DNA of 64,000 nucleotides from JAGLOK01 sp963675575 (GTDB taxonomy: Bacteria > Bacillota > Clostridia > Christensenellales > UMGS416): contig OY776378.1 in the NCBI GenBank assembly GCA_963675575.1, positions 434,001 through 498,000 on the forward strand. The letters run 5' to 3'. Positions 42,904 to 51,457 of the stretch are shown in pieces. The notes below the pieces were generated by a model. The model searched no databases, was not told the DNA's origin, and saw nothing but the letters and a program-made list of their open reading frames with translations. Every line of letters starts with the position of its first letter. The first letter of the stretch is position 1. A program made the position numbers and the translations under genes.

Positions 42904-44286
42904 ATGAAAAACATTGAAAAGAACAAGCAAAGGGAAAATAAAGAACTAGATCAAAAAATTAAATTGAGAGCAAAACCAAAATACAAAGGATTTTTTGCTG
43001 TTCTGTTTATTATTGTGGCGTTAACACATATTCTTGATGGATATGTAACTGATGCACCAGCAGCATTGCAAAGTGCAATAGTAAATGAATTTTACGTTAA
43101 CGGAATGGGTATGAGCTTTGCTGATGGTTTGTCACAATACTCATTGATAGCTACAGCATTTATTATTCTTGCTATATTTGCAACGTTGTTTAAGGCGCAG
43201 AGTGACAGATATGGCAGAAAGCCTATTTTGCTTATAAGTATAATCGGAATGACAGTTGGTATGTTCATACTATTTGTTGCAAAAGGCTTAACTTGGCATA
43301 TTATCGGTAGAGCAATAATTGCATTCTTTGTAGCAACGGATGTGCAGGTTGTTTATGTTCTGGAATGTGCCCCACAGAAAAAGCGAGCTACATGGTATGC
43401 AGGAACGAAATTTATTGCGATATTTGGTGTAGTATTTATATCACTTGCTAGGGGAGCCAATACCATAAATGGAGTTTTACAATGGCGAAATGTATTTACG
43501 ATTCCGCTTATTGCCGGTATAGCCTTGGTTATACTTGCAATTATATTTATGCGCGAAACAGATACTTTCCTTGATGGAAGAATCGAAACTCTTAAAACCC
43601 CCAATGATAAAAGAATTACTACCAAAAAGAAGAATAAGTCTAAATCAGCAGCAAAAATACCCACAGCATTTAGATATATATTTAGGAACAAGCAACCACG
43701 TTCAATCATTATAACAAGTATATTCTCATTCATGGCAGTTATGGCGTTTTTCGGATACTATGAGTCAATTATGACAACAAGCGGTATGTCTACAGAAAAT
43801 GTAACAAAAGCAATTTTTGCATTCCCGTTCACAGGAGCATTCATAACACTTATTGCAGGTTGGATAAGTGATAAAATCGGAAGAAAAAAAGGAGCAGTCA
43901 TATATGGAGTAATTGCAGTTGTCAGTTTGATTGCCTTTGTAGCCTTAGCCAAAGCCGATGCGAATGCATACATTGTTGGATTAGCATTTGGTTTCGCAAT
44001 AGGTGGCTACTGGACTTTTGGTGATACTCTTGGGATTTCCCTTGCAGAGTCCTCACCTACTGAAATTAGAAGCTCTGTTATAGCTGCTTCAGGACTAATA
44101 CAGGTAGTGAGCGCGGCTGTTTCAGCAATATTTATTGCAGTTATGTTGAAATATGTTGATCTTGGTCTTTTGTGTAGTATCTATGGAGGAGTAGTTGTAA
44201 CCATTGCAACAATAATATTTATAATTAATGTTAAAGAAACCAAGGACTTCGATCTTGAAGAAGTAAATTTCAGTAAGGAAGCGTAG
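42904..44286 (+). CDS. MFS transporter (sugar-porter-like)
   Basis: A 460-residue membrane protein with about 12 hydrophobic segments in two halves. Motif A of the major facilitator superfamily occurs as SDRYGRKPILL after TM2 and again as SDKIGRKKGA in the second half, with a charged cytosolic loop (KRITTKKKNKSKSA) between. It probably imports the oligosaccharides or sugars handled by the flanking enzymes. AGGTGT before 42904 favours this ATG over one four codons earlier. A strong hairpin follows the gene. Confidence 0.87.
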   Translation: MKNIEKNKQRENKELDQKIKLRAKPKYKGFFAVLFIIVALTHILDGYVTDAPAALQSAIVNEFYVNGMGMSFADGLSQYSLIATAFIILAIFATLFKAQSDRYGRKPILLISIIGMTVGMFILFVAKGLTWHIIGRAIIAFFVATDVQVVYVLECAPQKKRATWYAGTKFIAIFGVVFISLARGANTINGVLQWRNVFTIPLIAGIALVILAIIFMRETDTFLDGRIETLKTPNDKRITTKKKNKSKSAAKIPTAFRYIFRNKQPRSIIITSIFSFMAVMAFFGYYESIMTTSGMSTENVTKAIFAFPFTGAFITLIAGWISDKIGRKKGAVIYGVIAVVSLIAFVALAKADANAYIVGLAFGFAIGGYWTFGDTLGISLAESSPTEIRSSVIAASGLIQVVSAAVSAIFIAVMLKYVDLGLLCSIYGGVVVTIATIIFIINVKETKDFDLEEVNFSKEA

Positions 44287-44320
44287 TCTCATAAAACTTT
44301 ATTGGAGGTCCTTATAGTAT

Positions 44321-44351
44321 GGATGTAGAGTAATTCTATTACTCTACATCC
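44321..44351. terminator. Strong 14-bp hairpin after the MFS gene
   Basis: GGATGTAGAGTAAT (44321-44334) and ATTACTCTACATCC (44338-44351) form a perfect 14-bp stem with the loop TCT. No T-run follows, so it may act as an mRNA-stabilising or partial terminator between the MFS gene and the arabinofuranosidase gene. Confidence 0.65.
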
Positions 44352-44508
44352 AGTAAAATAACCGAATTTCATTTAACGTATAATATCCACTGCTTGTAGT
44401 AAGGAAAGAGTTGAAAAAACATATTTTCAATAATTTCTTAATGCTGAAATACAATATCAGAAGTATTACATTTAATATTAACTTATTTATTAATAAACGA
44501 GGATGAAA

Positions 44509-46017
44509 ATGAAACTAAATGCTGAAATCAAGATTAATATCAACGATATAATAGCCACCATTGATGAACGTCTCTATGGCTCATTCATAGAACATATGGG
44601 ACGCGCTGTTTATACCGGTATATATGAACCGGATCATGTTTTGGCGAATAAAAATGGTTTCAGGCAAGATGTTATCGACCTGATTAATCCTCTGAATATT
44701 CCGTTAATACGTTATCCTGGGGGTAACTTTGTTTCCGGATATAGGTGGGAAGATGGTGTAGGCCCAAAAGATAAACGTCCTATACGTCCGGAGCTTGCGT
44801 GGTTTGCAAAAGAAACCAATCAAGTAGGCACAAACGAATTTATGGATTTTCTCAAGCAAGTTAACGCAGATGGAATGATGGCGGTAAATTTGGGAACACG
44901 TGGTGCTCAGGACGCAGCAAATCTATTAGAATACTGTAACTTTAAAGGGGGTACATATTATAGTAACCTGAGAATTGCTCATGGTTATCCTGCTCCCCAC
45001 AATATTAAGCTATGGTGTTTAGGTAATGAAATGGATGGTCCCTGGCAAATATGCTCAAAAACTGCAGAGGAGTATGGACGCTTAGCTTGTGAAACGGCGA
45101 AGATGATGAAATGGCTCGATCCCACAATAGAACTGGTTGTATGTGGCAGTTCCTTTCGGGAAATGCCTACATTCGGAGAATGGGAGCGCACCGTTCTAAG
45201 GCATACTTATGAGCATGTTGATTATCTTTCCCTGCATTCATATTATATGAATAATGATAATGACGTATTTTCATTTCTTGCAAGCAACATATGTATGGAT
45301 CGTTTTATAAAGGAAGTCGCAGCGATATGTAATGAAATCAAAGCAGAAAAAGGTTCTGATAAAGATATAATGTTATCATTTGATGAATGGAATGTTTGGT
45401 ATCACTATAAAAAAGATAACAAAGAGCCAGAGAAATGGATAGAGGCGCGTCCCATAGAAGAGGAACTTTATGATTTTGCAGATGCTTTATTAGTAGGTAG
45501 TATGCTCATAACGCTTATTAATAACTCAGATATCGTAAAAATAGCCTGCTTTGCGCAGCTCGTTAATACTATTGCTCCAATAATGACTGAGCCAGGTGGA
45601 CGTGCATGGGTACAGACCACGTACTACCCATTTTTATATACTTCCCAATACGGTCGAGGAAAGGCTATAAAAGTAGATTTGGAATCTCCGGTTTATGCCT
45701 GCTGCAAAGACGATGATATTCCCTATATAGATTGTACTGCTGTGCTTTCTGAAAAAGTAGATGAAGTGACTTTATTTATAGTTAACAAGAATCTAGAAGA
45801 AGATATATCTTGCAATGTATCATTAGCGCAATTTTCTTTTGAAGGTGTAATAGAATGGGTAACACTAAGTGGCTATGATCTCAGTTGTGTAAACACAGCT
45901 GAAAATAAACTTGTGCAACCGACACAATGCAATAGCTTTACTATAGCTAATCAAACAATTTCTTTAACACTACAAAAGGCGTCATGGAATATGTTGCGTC
46001 TAAAACTAAATGGATAA
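44509..46017 (+). CDS. abfA: GH51 alpha-L-arabinofuranosidase
   Basis: A cytoplasmic retaining glycosidase (502 residues) that removes terminal alpha-L-arabinofuranose from arabinoxylo- or arabino-oligosaccharides. Family 51 motifs: LYGSFIEHMGRAVYTGIYEP at the N-terminus, IRYPGGNFVSGYRW, acid/base glutamate in CLGNEMDGPWQ (about 174), LHSYY, and nucleophile glutamate in LSFDEWNVWYHY (about 294). The C-terminal beta domain follows. No signal peptide is present, matching an imported substrate. ACGAGG is 6 bases before ATG 44509; an ATG two codons earlier overlaps it too closely. Confidence 0.95.
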   Translation: MKLNAEIKININDIIATIDERLYGSFIEHMGRAVYTGIYEPDHVLANKNGFRQDVIDLINPLNIPLIRYPGGNFVSGYRWEDGVGPKDKRPIRPELAWFAKETNQVGTNEFMDFLKQVNADGMMAVNLGTRGAQDAANLLEYCNFKGGTYYSNLRIAHGYPAPHNIKLWCLGNEMDGPWQICSKTAEEYGRLACETAKMMKWLDPTIELVVCGSSFREMPTFGEWERTVLRHTYEHVDYLSLHSYYMNNDNDVFSFLASNICMDRFIKEVAAICNEIKAEKGSDKDIMLSFDEWNVWYHYKKDNKEPEKWIEARPIEEELYDFADALLVGSMLITLINNSDIVKIACFAQLVNTIAPIMTEPGGRAWVQTTYYPFLYTSQYGRGKAIKVDLESPVYACCKDDDIPYIDCTAVLSEKVDEVTLFIVNKNLEEDISCNVSLAQFSFEGVIEWVTLSGYDLSCVNTAENKLVQPTQCNSFTIANQTISLTLQKASWNMLRLKLNG

Positions 46018-46122
46018 TTGATTGGAGCTTTAAGGTTCAAACTCAGAAACAATTATACGGTTGCGGTTTTTAACCTTCAATTATCCATAGAATATGCATT
46101 TCTTATTTCTAGACAAGTCTAC

Positions 46123-46162
46123 ATTATGAGCACACTGGTAAGCTTCAATTATAGCAATAATG
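46123..46162 (+). repeat. Cargo boundary repeat, copy 2 (40 bp)
   Basis: Identical over 40 bases to 32959-32998. Upstream it also carries CAAGTCTAC (46114-46122), which is shared with copy 3 at 49218 but not with copy 1. It stands between the arabinofuranosidase gene and the minus-strand efflux module. The short open frame that spans it (46018-46206) has no coding character. Confidence 0.85.
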
Positions 46163-46230
46163 GAGGGGTTAACAGGGTATTTGAGAACCTGATACTATCC
46201 ATATAATAATTATAGAATCTTTAACAATAT

Positions 46231-46851
46231 TTAGATTCTTCTAAAAACATAGGCGTTCGCAGCTTTTTTATAGCCTAGGCCTCGTCCAAGATTTTGAAGA
46301 TATGCTTTTGTGATTTCTATATCTTTTTTAGGTATAAAATAGGCATCGATATTTTTTTCACTGATAGTCCATTTGTCCCCTCGTTGATTGGCAACAGATA
46401 TTAGCTCATAGTCTCCATCAAGGTGCGCAATACCTGCATCACCATGACTGTTGTTTGCAACCAATATGCCTCCAAACTTTAAGTATCTTTTGCATGATTG
46501 TGATATGAATCCTGCGTATTGAGAAATCAATAAGTCATATTGATTACTTGTGTCTTCAAACTCAGTGCTGTAGTCTGCAGGAAAAAATGATGCTTGGTTA
46601 TTTTCTTTATAAGTTTTATGTTTTTCAATATATGCATACACTTTTTCATCTTTAAAAAAAGCTTTTGCTTTCTTATCCATATCAACATAGGTTACTTTGG
46701 GTATCAACAAAGATGGTGTTATATGAATGTAACTACCGGGATAGAGAATACTGCTTATTTCATATTTCTCTATTAATTTTTCAAATAGCTCTCTACGATT
46801 CCAATGGTTTCCTACATAGTCTTCATACATTTGTATTGAATCTTTTTTCAT
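46231..46851 (-). CDS. Putative SAM-dependent methyltransferase-like protein
   Basis: A 206-residue soluble protein. ILYPGSYIHITPSLLIPKVTYVDMDKKAKAFF (residues about 35-67, split pattern G-S-Y ... VDMD) fits a Rossmann-like SAM-binding loop and the acidic residue that follows. YDLLISQYAGFISQSCKRYLKFGGILVANNSH fits the later strands of a class I methyltransferase. No specific family is recognised. It lies 6 bases after the MerR gene on the same strand and is probably co-transcribed, but its substrate is not indicated. Confidence 0.55.
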   Translation of the reverse strand: MKKDSIQMYEDYVGNHWNRRELFEKLIEKYEISSILYPGSYIHITPSLLIPKVTYVDMDKKAKAFFKDEKVYAYIEKHKTYKENNQASFFPADYSTEFEDTSNQYDLLISQYAGFISQSCKRYLKFGGILVANNSHGDAGIAHLDGDYELISVANQRGDKWTISEKNIDAYFIPKKDIEITKAYLQNLGRGLGYKKAANAYVFRRI

Positions 46852-46857
46852 AGTATT

Positions 46858-47697
46858 TCACTCCTTTTTAATATGAAGTTGCAGTTCGTATACAGATGTT
46901 TGAGTATCTATAAACATCGATAGCTCAGGGTGCTCTAGTTCTAGTACCATAGTACTAATTCTATTTAGATTATTTGCTTCTAGGTATTTTTCTATTTCTT
47001 TTTTTAGTGCAGGTAAGGTATCCTCGCTACCTTGAGTGAACGGATAAAATACAGATAGATATGAGCCTGCAGGTAAAACGTATTTGCTTTCAGGACGGCT
47101 GTTAAGCAGCTCTTCTGCTTGCTTATTAAGCTCCATGCATTGTCTTGACTCTATAGATTCACCACTACCTAAAGCATCATAAGGATAAAGCATAAGCAAG
47201 GTTCTCTCAGAATAATTCTCATCTTTTATAAGGTTGGTATACTTATCAAAGTATGCTTTTGGGGATACCATATCATCTTCACCAAAAGAACCAAAAATAT
47301 AAAAGAGCCTCTTTTTCTGTTTACGAATCTGAAAAGAAAGATGATTGTCACTACTATCATGAATATTTACTAGCTGTTGAAGGTTCTCTTGTATTGCTTG
47401 AAGTCTGTGAATCTTTTTTTGCAAGGTAATATGATGTTCTTTTAAGAGCTCGATATATTCTGCTTCTTTTATTTGTCCACCATCGAGTTTAATAATTTCC
47501 TCAAGTGAAATATCCAAGTCTTTAAGCAGGAATATTTTACGTAGTTTTTCTAAATCCTTAAAGTCGTAAAACCTATAATTATTCTCTGTAACTTCAGGTT
47601 TGAGAATACCCATTTGTTCATAATGGCGAAGAGTTTCTTTAGTTGTATTAAAGAGTTGAATTACTTCGCTTTTAATTAATTTTGTTCTCATAATCAT
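46858..47697 (-). CDS. MerR-family transcriptional regulator
   Basis: A 279-residue regulator. The N-terminal winged HTH of the MerR family is clear (KSEVIQLFNTTKETLRHYEQMGILKPEVTENNYRFYDFKDLEKLRKI across residues about 8-55), followed by the dimerisation helix (ELLKEHHITLQKKIHRLQAI) and a C-terminal GyrI-like effector-binding part that usually binds drugs or other hydrophobic compounds. It lies between the MATE efflux gene (upstream on this strand) and the methyltransferase-like gene. A dyad in its promoter region suggests autoregulation. Confidence 0.85.
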   Translation of the reverse strand: MIMRTKLIKSEVIQLFNTTKETLRHYEQMGILKPEVTENNYRFYDFKDLEKLRKIFLLKDLDISLEEIIKLDGGQIKEAEYIELLKEHHITLQKKIHRLQAIQENLQQLVNIHDSSDNHLSFQIRKQKKRLFYIFGSFGEDDMVSPKAYFDKYTNLIKDENYSERTLLMLYPYDALGSGESIESRQCMELNKQAEELLNSRPESKYVLPAGSYLSVFYPFTQGSEDTLPALKKEIEKYLEANNLNRISTMVLELEHPELSMFIDTQTSVYELQLHIKKE

Positions 47698-47754
47698 AGG
47701 TCTCGCTTTCTTTAGGATTTTACTGATCTTTCGCTAATTCTAGTATTACATATA

Positions 47755-47769
47755 TGTACATTGGGTACA
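47755..47769. promoter_or_regulatory. Dyad TGTAC-N5-GTACA upstream of merR-type gene
   Basis: TGTAC (47755-47759) and GTACA (47765-47769) are inverted around ATTGG in the 83-base gap between the MATE and MerR genes. ACATATATGT overlaps it. On the minus strand TTGTAC could be a -35 element with the dyad inside the spacer, the usual MerR arrangement, but the -10 is not clear. Confidence 0.4.
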
Positions 47770-47780
47770 AGTGAAGCCAC

Positions 47781-49103
47781 TTAATCAGATACTTTCAATT
47801 TGGATAAATCGATCTTACTCATATACATCCATAGACCTATCATTATCAATATATCCGCTATAACAAATCCTAATGCTACACCACCTGCGCCAATCCCAAT
47901 GATAAGCAGATACACTAGTGGTGGTATTAAAACCAAAGTTCTAACTGCTGAGATTATAGCAGACTCCATTGGTCTGTTAATAGCTGTAAAGAAGATCGTT
48001 GCCTGCAAGGGGAAGTTTGAAAATAGTGTTGCAGCACCCAGTGTTATGTAGAAGAAGAATCCAAGATCTATTGTGGAAGGATTATCAATAAATAATCGTA
48101 GAATGGGCTTAATCAGTGGTATGAGCATCAAATAAGCAATCACTCCATAGAGAAGGGCTTTTTTTATGGAGTAGTTTATGAGCTGCTTTAATCCCTTAAA
48201 CTCTCCTTTACCCATCATCTGTGATAGTATAGGTTGAAGACCCATCGTTGCACCCATGTAGATACTATAGAACAATGTTATTACAATGCTAACTGTAGCA
48301 TATGCTTCAAAATGCGCAGGTGTTAGGAACTTTACAAAGGCAATATTGATGACATAAACCATAATTGCTTCAACAATCATCATAGTAAAATCACTAAATC
48401 CATTGTATGCAATGCGTAGGAACGTTGGTATATGAAATGAAGGTTTTGTAAGATGAAGTATCTTGCTCTTTTTTAAGAAATACCATACACCACCAAGTAG
48501 CTCTATGCCTGAGCTAATGACTGTAGCTATAGCTAACCCTTTGATTCCCCATCCTAAAACAGCAACAGCGATGAGATTTAGTACAAGATTCATTACAGTT
48601 GTTACGATGTTTAAAACAAAGCTATATCTAGGACTACCATCATTTAAGATTAGTACATCTAAGCCTTTTCCTAGCAATAAAAGTGGAAATGCTAAGGAAA
48701 ATATTCTGAAATAGTCAACAGATAATTTGAAATATTCTCCTCTTGCACCAAGAAAATGTGCAATTTGCTCTGTAAATATTACAGAGGGCAGCATCATAGC
48801 AATTCCTAGCAATCCCATGACAACTAATATACCGCTAGATGCACGATTCGCCTTTTCTATCTTTTGTCTACCGATAAGCAAGCCAACGTATGCACCTAAA
48901 CCACTAATGAAAAAGGATGAAAGCGCGATTATTAAAAACATAAATGGGCTTACCAGAGTCGTAGCAACAAGAGCTGAAGCACCGATGAATAATGCTGCTA
49001 TTAGTTTATCTGCTGTATACATTAAACTACTAAATACGGATCTTATTATCATAGGATTTGCGTATTTTTTAAAATGTTGTTTATATTCTATATTTATATT
49101 CAT
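47781..49103 (-). CDS. MATE-family multidrug efflux transporter
   Basis: A 440-residue integral membrane protein with about 12 hydrophobic segments in two related halves, typical of MatE/NorM/DinF sodium- or proton-driven drug exporters. Family-like patterns include the N-terminal NPMIIRSVFSSLMYTADKLIAALFIGASALVATTLVSP region and GLGAYVGLLIGRQ. GAGGTG stands 7 bases before the ATG at 49103; an in-frame GTG three codons upstream overlaps that site. The following MerR gene makes a drug-responsive efflux cassette likely. Confidence 0.87.
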   Translation of the reverse strand: MNINIEYKQHFKKYANPMIIRSVFSSLMYTADKLIAALFIGASALVATTLVSPFMFLIIALSSFFISGLGAYVGLLIGRQKIEKANRASSGILVVMGLLGIAMMLPSVIFTEQIAHFLGARGEYFKLSVDYFRIFSLAFPLLLLGKGLDVLILNDGSPRYSFVLNIVTTVMNLVLNLIAVAVLGWGIKGLAIATVISSGIELLGGVWYFLKKSKILHLTKPSFHIPTFLRIAYNGFSDFTMMIVEAIMVYVINIAFVKFLTPAHFEAYATVSIVITLFYSIYMGATMGLQPILSQMMGKGEFKGLKQLINYSIKKALLYGVIAYLMLIPLIKPILRLFIDNPSTIDLGFFFYITLGAATLFSNFPLQATIFFTAINRPMESAIISAVRTLVLIPPLVYLLIIGIGAGGVALGFVIADILIMIGLWMYMSKIDLSKLKVSD

Positions 49104-49217
49104 GTTTCTCACCTCATATTGATTATAAGGTATGTTGTAACAACACAGTCAAGGGTTAATTTGGATATTTATACTGCTGCACATTATCAATAGATAATTC
49201 TTTAGTTTTATTTGCAG

Positions 49218-49285
49218 CAAGTCTACATTATGAGCACAATTCGTATGAGTTTGGATAAAGTTTAAATAGTAATTATAGCAATAAT
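49218..49285 (+). repeat. Cargo boundary repeat, copy 3 (variant spacer)
   Basis: CAAGTCTACATTATGAGCAC (49218-49237) matches the left part of copy 2, and AATTATAGCAATAAT (49271-49285) matches the right part of both others. Between them copies 1 and 2 have CTGGTAAGCTTC while this one has a 32-base different spacer. It is the junction between cargo and the VirB6 operon. Confidence 0.75.
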
Positions 49286-49360
49286 CAGCATTTGTTCAAC
49301 CATGAAATAAAATAGAAGACAGTTAAACACTTTTATTATTTACCACATATTAAATTTACA

Positions 49361-49399
49361 AAATCCTTGCTAATAACAAGGATTTTTTTATACCCAAAA
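49361..49399 (+). promoter_or_regulatory. Terminator-like hairpin leader 3 (TTTTATACCCAAAAT tail)
   Basis: AAATCCTTG (49361-49369) and CAAGGATTT (49377-49385) form a perfect 9-bp stem running into a T-run, then the conserved tail TTTTATACCCAAAAT and the ribosome binding site AAAGGAGGT of the next gene. The arrangement is the same as at 12653. Confidence 0.75.
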
Positions 49400-49416
49400 T
49401 AAAAGGAGGTACACAC

Positions 49417-50253
49417 TTGGCAATAGTAATAACAATACTCATAGGAGTAATCCTAACAGCAGCACTACCATTCATTGACAACATTTTAGAGAGCATAATC
49501 CCTATAGCACTGCACGCAGAAAACTATATGTCAGCTTCAACAGGCACTAATTGGTTTAGTAGTGTTTATGATATATTTTTCTCATTCGGGATATCAGTAA
49601 TTGTATTGAAATTCTTGAAGAAAGGATTTGATATATATGTAGGTTGGATGGATGGGGATGCAGATGCAGACCCTCTTTCATTATTAACCAACTTTTTGCG
49701 TGCGATGGTTGTAGCGATATGCTTTCCAACGCTGTATAAACTACTCGCTGATGTGGTGACAGAACTTACCGATCAATTGCTTATAGCGATAGGCGCAGGC
49801 ACATCAATAGATTTCACAACAACAATAACGGCAATAGCATCTGCTGGTATATTCACAGGACTGATATCACTTATCTTTTTTGTGCTTTTCTTTGTACTTT
49901 ACATTCAGTTCCTTACAAGAGGTATTGAGATATTGATACTGAGAATTGGTATGCCCTTTGCATGTGTAGGGCTTATAGATAATGATAAAGGAGTTTTTGG
50001 ACCATACATGAAGAAATTCTTCCAGTCAACACTGGCTGTAATTGTTCAACTGACTTTGTGCAAGCTGGGTGTCGGTATGATGCTCAACTCAAAAATATTC
50101 TGGGCGATTGCATGTATGTCATTAGCACTCAAAGCACCTAAGTTCTTATCGGAGTTCATACTTATGGGTGGAAGCGGCGGTGGCGGAATGATGAACAAGA
50201 TATACTACACATCACGAATATACAGTATGGCGAAATCAATGATAAAGAAGTAG
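49417..50253 (+). CDS. VirB6/TrbL-like inner membrane channel protein
   Basis: A 278-residue polytopic membrane protein with about six hydrophobic segments, a central aromatic/charged stretch (KKGFDIYVGWMDGDADADPL) and a C-terminal Gly-rich segment (GGSGGGGMM). This is the layout of the VirB6/TrbL/CD1107-type channel subunit of clostridial type IV secretion systems. The start is TTG at 49417, directly after AAAGGAGGT. Downstream come PrgI and VirB4 genes in the standard order; upstream the pilin gene is 21 kb away because of cargo. Confidence 0.82.
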   Translation: MAIVITILIGVILTAALPFIDNILESIIPIALHAENYMSASTGTNWFSSVYDIFFSFGISVIVLKFLKKGFDIYVGWMDGDADADPLSLLTNFLRAMVVAICFPTLYKLLADVVTELTDQLLIAIGAGTSIDFTTTITAIASAGIFTGLISLIFFVLFFVLYIQFLTRGIEILILRIGMPFACVGLIDNDKGVFGPYMKKFFQSTLAVIVQLTLCKLGVGMMLNSKIFWAIACMSLALKAPKFLSEFILMGGSGGGGMMNKIYYTSRIYSMAKSMIKK

Positions 50254-50260
50254 GTGTAAA

Positions 50261-50470
50261 ATGCAAATAATAGATGAAGTATCAAAAGTAGTTATCTGGT
50301 TAATACGAACAGGTGCTACCTTTCGACTTGCTTACTGTCTTTTCAGACTGGGTTCAGCAGATGAAGATGCAGTGATGTATAAAAAAAGAGCAAAGCATGT
50401 GATTATATTTTATATAATCGCAGAAAGCGTGTGGCAGATAAAAGACTTAATCATGAAATATTATGGGTGA
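50261..50470 (+). CDS. Small membrane protein of the secretion operon
   Basis: A 69-residue protein with one or two hydrophobic segments and a basic loop (MYKKRAKHV). I do not recognise a named family. It lies 7 bases after the VirB6-like gene and 10 bases before the PrgI-like gene, so it is part of the type IV secretion operon. Confidence 0.7.
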   Translation: MQIIDEVSKVVIWLIRTGATFRLAYCLFRLGSADEDAVMYKKRAKHVIIFYIIAESVWQIKDLIMKYYG

Positions 50471-50480
50471 AGGAGAGTTT

Positions 50481-50813
50481 ATGGAACAGAACAATATGAA
50501 AATGACATTATATATACCCAACAATGTCAAAACACGAAGTGAGATATTCGAGGGATTCGGAAAAGCTGAAATATTACAAACACTACTTGCTACAGTGATC
50601 ATATTATCAGTAGCTTTTTTAATATTCAGTATAAATCAAAGTGTATCATTTCTGATTGTATTTATCCTTGTAGGCATTGCAGGCAGTGTAATGTGTGTAA
50701 CAAAAGACAAAAACAATCAATCTGTTGTAGATCAATTAAAGAACATGTTACGTTTTGCACGAGAGCAGCAGAAGTATAAATATAAATACATGAAGGAATG
50801 GGGTGAGTTTTGA
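50481..50813 (+). CDS. PrgI-family membrane protein
   Basis: A 110-residue protein with a soluble N-terminus (MTLYIPNNVKTRSEIFEGFGKAEI spread over residues 6-30), two closely spaced membrane segments (about 33-52 and 57-74) and a charged C-terminus (FAREQQKYKYKYMKEWGEF). PrgI-family proteins of this size precede the VirB4 gene in Gram-positive conjugative elements and probably anchor the ATPase to the membrane. AAGGAGAG supports ATG 50481. Its stop overlaps the next gene start. Confidence 0.82.
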   Translation: MEQNNMKMTLYIPNNVKTRSEIFEGFGKAEILQTLLATVIILSVAFLIFSINQSVSFLIVFILVGIAGSVMCVTKDKNNQSVVDQLKNMLRFAREQQKYKYKYMKEWGEF

Positions 50814-51457
50814 TGCTGAAAGCAATAATCAACTATCTCAGAAAATTATTCGGTAATAACGACATAAAAACAAGCCCTGAAAAGGCAACTGCTAATGACT
50901 TTGTAAATATCAAGGATATAAAAGGCAGTCTTTTGTATACGAGAGATAATTATATCTTTTCATATATAAGACTACAGCCGATAAGTATTGATTTGCTATC
51001 CCAGAATGAAAAGAAGATATTGATAAATACACTGACAGCAGAACTATCAAGCGAAACAAAACCTTTTCAGTTCTTCGCTATTTCGCAAGTGGTAGATATG
51101 AGCAAATTAAAGAACTCACTTTATGATGTACTAAATGATACATCGGATAATATAAGGCGAAGACTAATCAATGAAGAGATAAACCAGATTGCAAGCTTTG
51201 CACTATCCGGTGAGATTATTGAAAGACAGTTTTTTGTAATCATTTGGGAGCGATTAACCGATGATAATGAACTTGTACTAAAGCGCAGATCAACAGAGCT
51301 TGCATATAAGTTCCAGTCATGTGGAGTGAGCGCTGATGTTCTTAATCAGAATCAGATATATCATCTTGTAAAACTGTTTGCTCATCCGCAAAGTGGGCAC
51401 TTGGATGTAGAAGATAATGAGTTTACTGCGACTATACCTATTATTGGAGGAAGATAA
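50813..51457 (+). CDS. VirB4 N-terminal-like domain protein
   Basis: A 214-residue soluble protein resembling the N-terminal, non-ATPase domain of VirB4/TraE proteins: YIFSYIRLQPISIDLLSQNEK, LTAELSSETKPFQFFAISQ, ERQFFVIIWERL, and VKLFAHPQSG. It ends one base inside the start codon of the VirB4 ATPase (TAATG), so the two are coupled and may act as one unit. The ATPase gene itself still has its own N-terminal part, so this looks like a separate subunit and not a recently broken gene. Confidence 0.65.
   Translation: MLKAIINYLRKLFGNNDIKTSPEKATANDFVNIKDIKGSLLYTRDNYIFSYIRLQPISIDLLSQNEKKILINTLTAELSSETKPFQFFAISQVVDMSKLKNSLYDVLNDTSDNIRRRLINEEINQIASFALSGEIIERQFFVIIWERLTDDNELVLKRRSTELAYKFQSCGVSADVLNQNQIYHLVKLFAHPQSGHLDVEDNEFTATIPIIGGR

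Noticed and set aside
44316..44333. Tiny frame ATG-GAT-GTA-GAG-TAA after GGAGG
   Set aside because: Three residues after the Met, and lying in the arm of a perfect hairpin; more likely chance than a leader peptide.
46018..46206. 62-residue open frame after the arabinofuranosidase gene
   Set aside because: It reads through the cargo boundary repeat and has no ribosome binding site; treated as non-coding.
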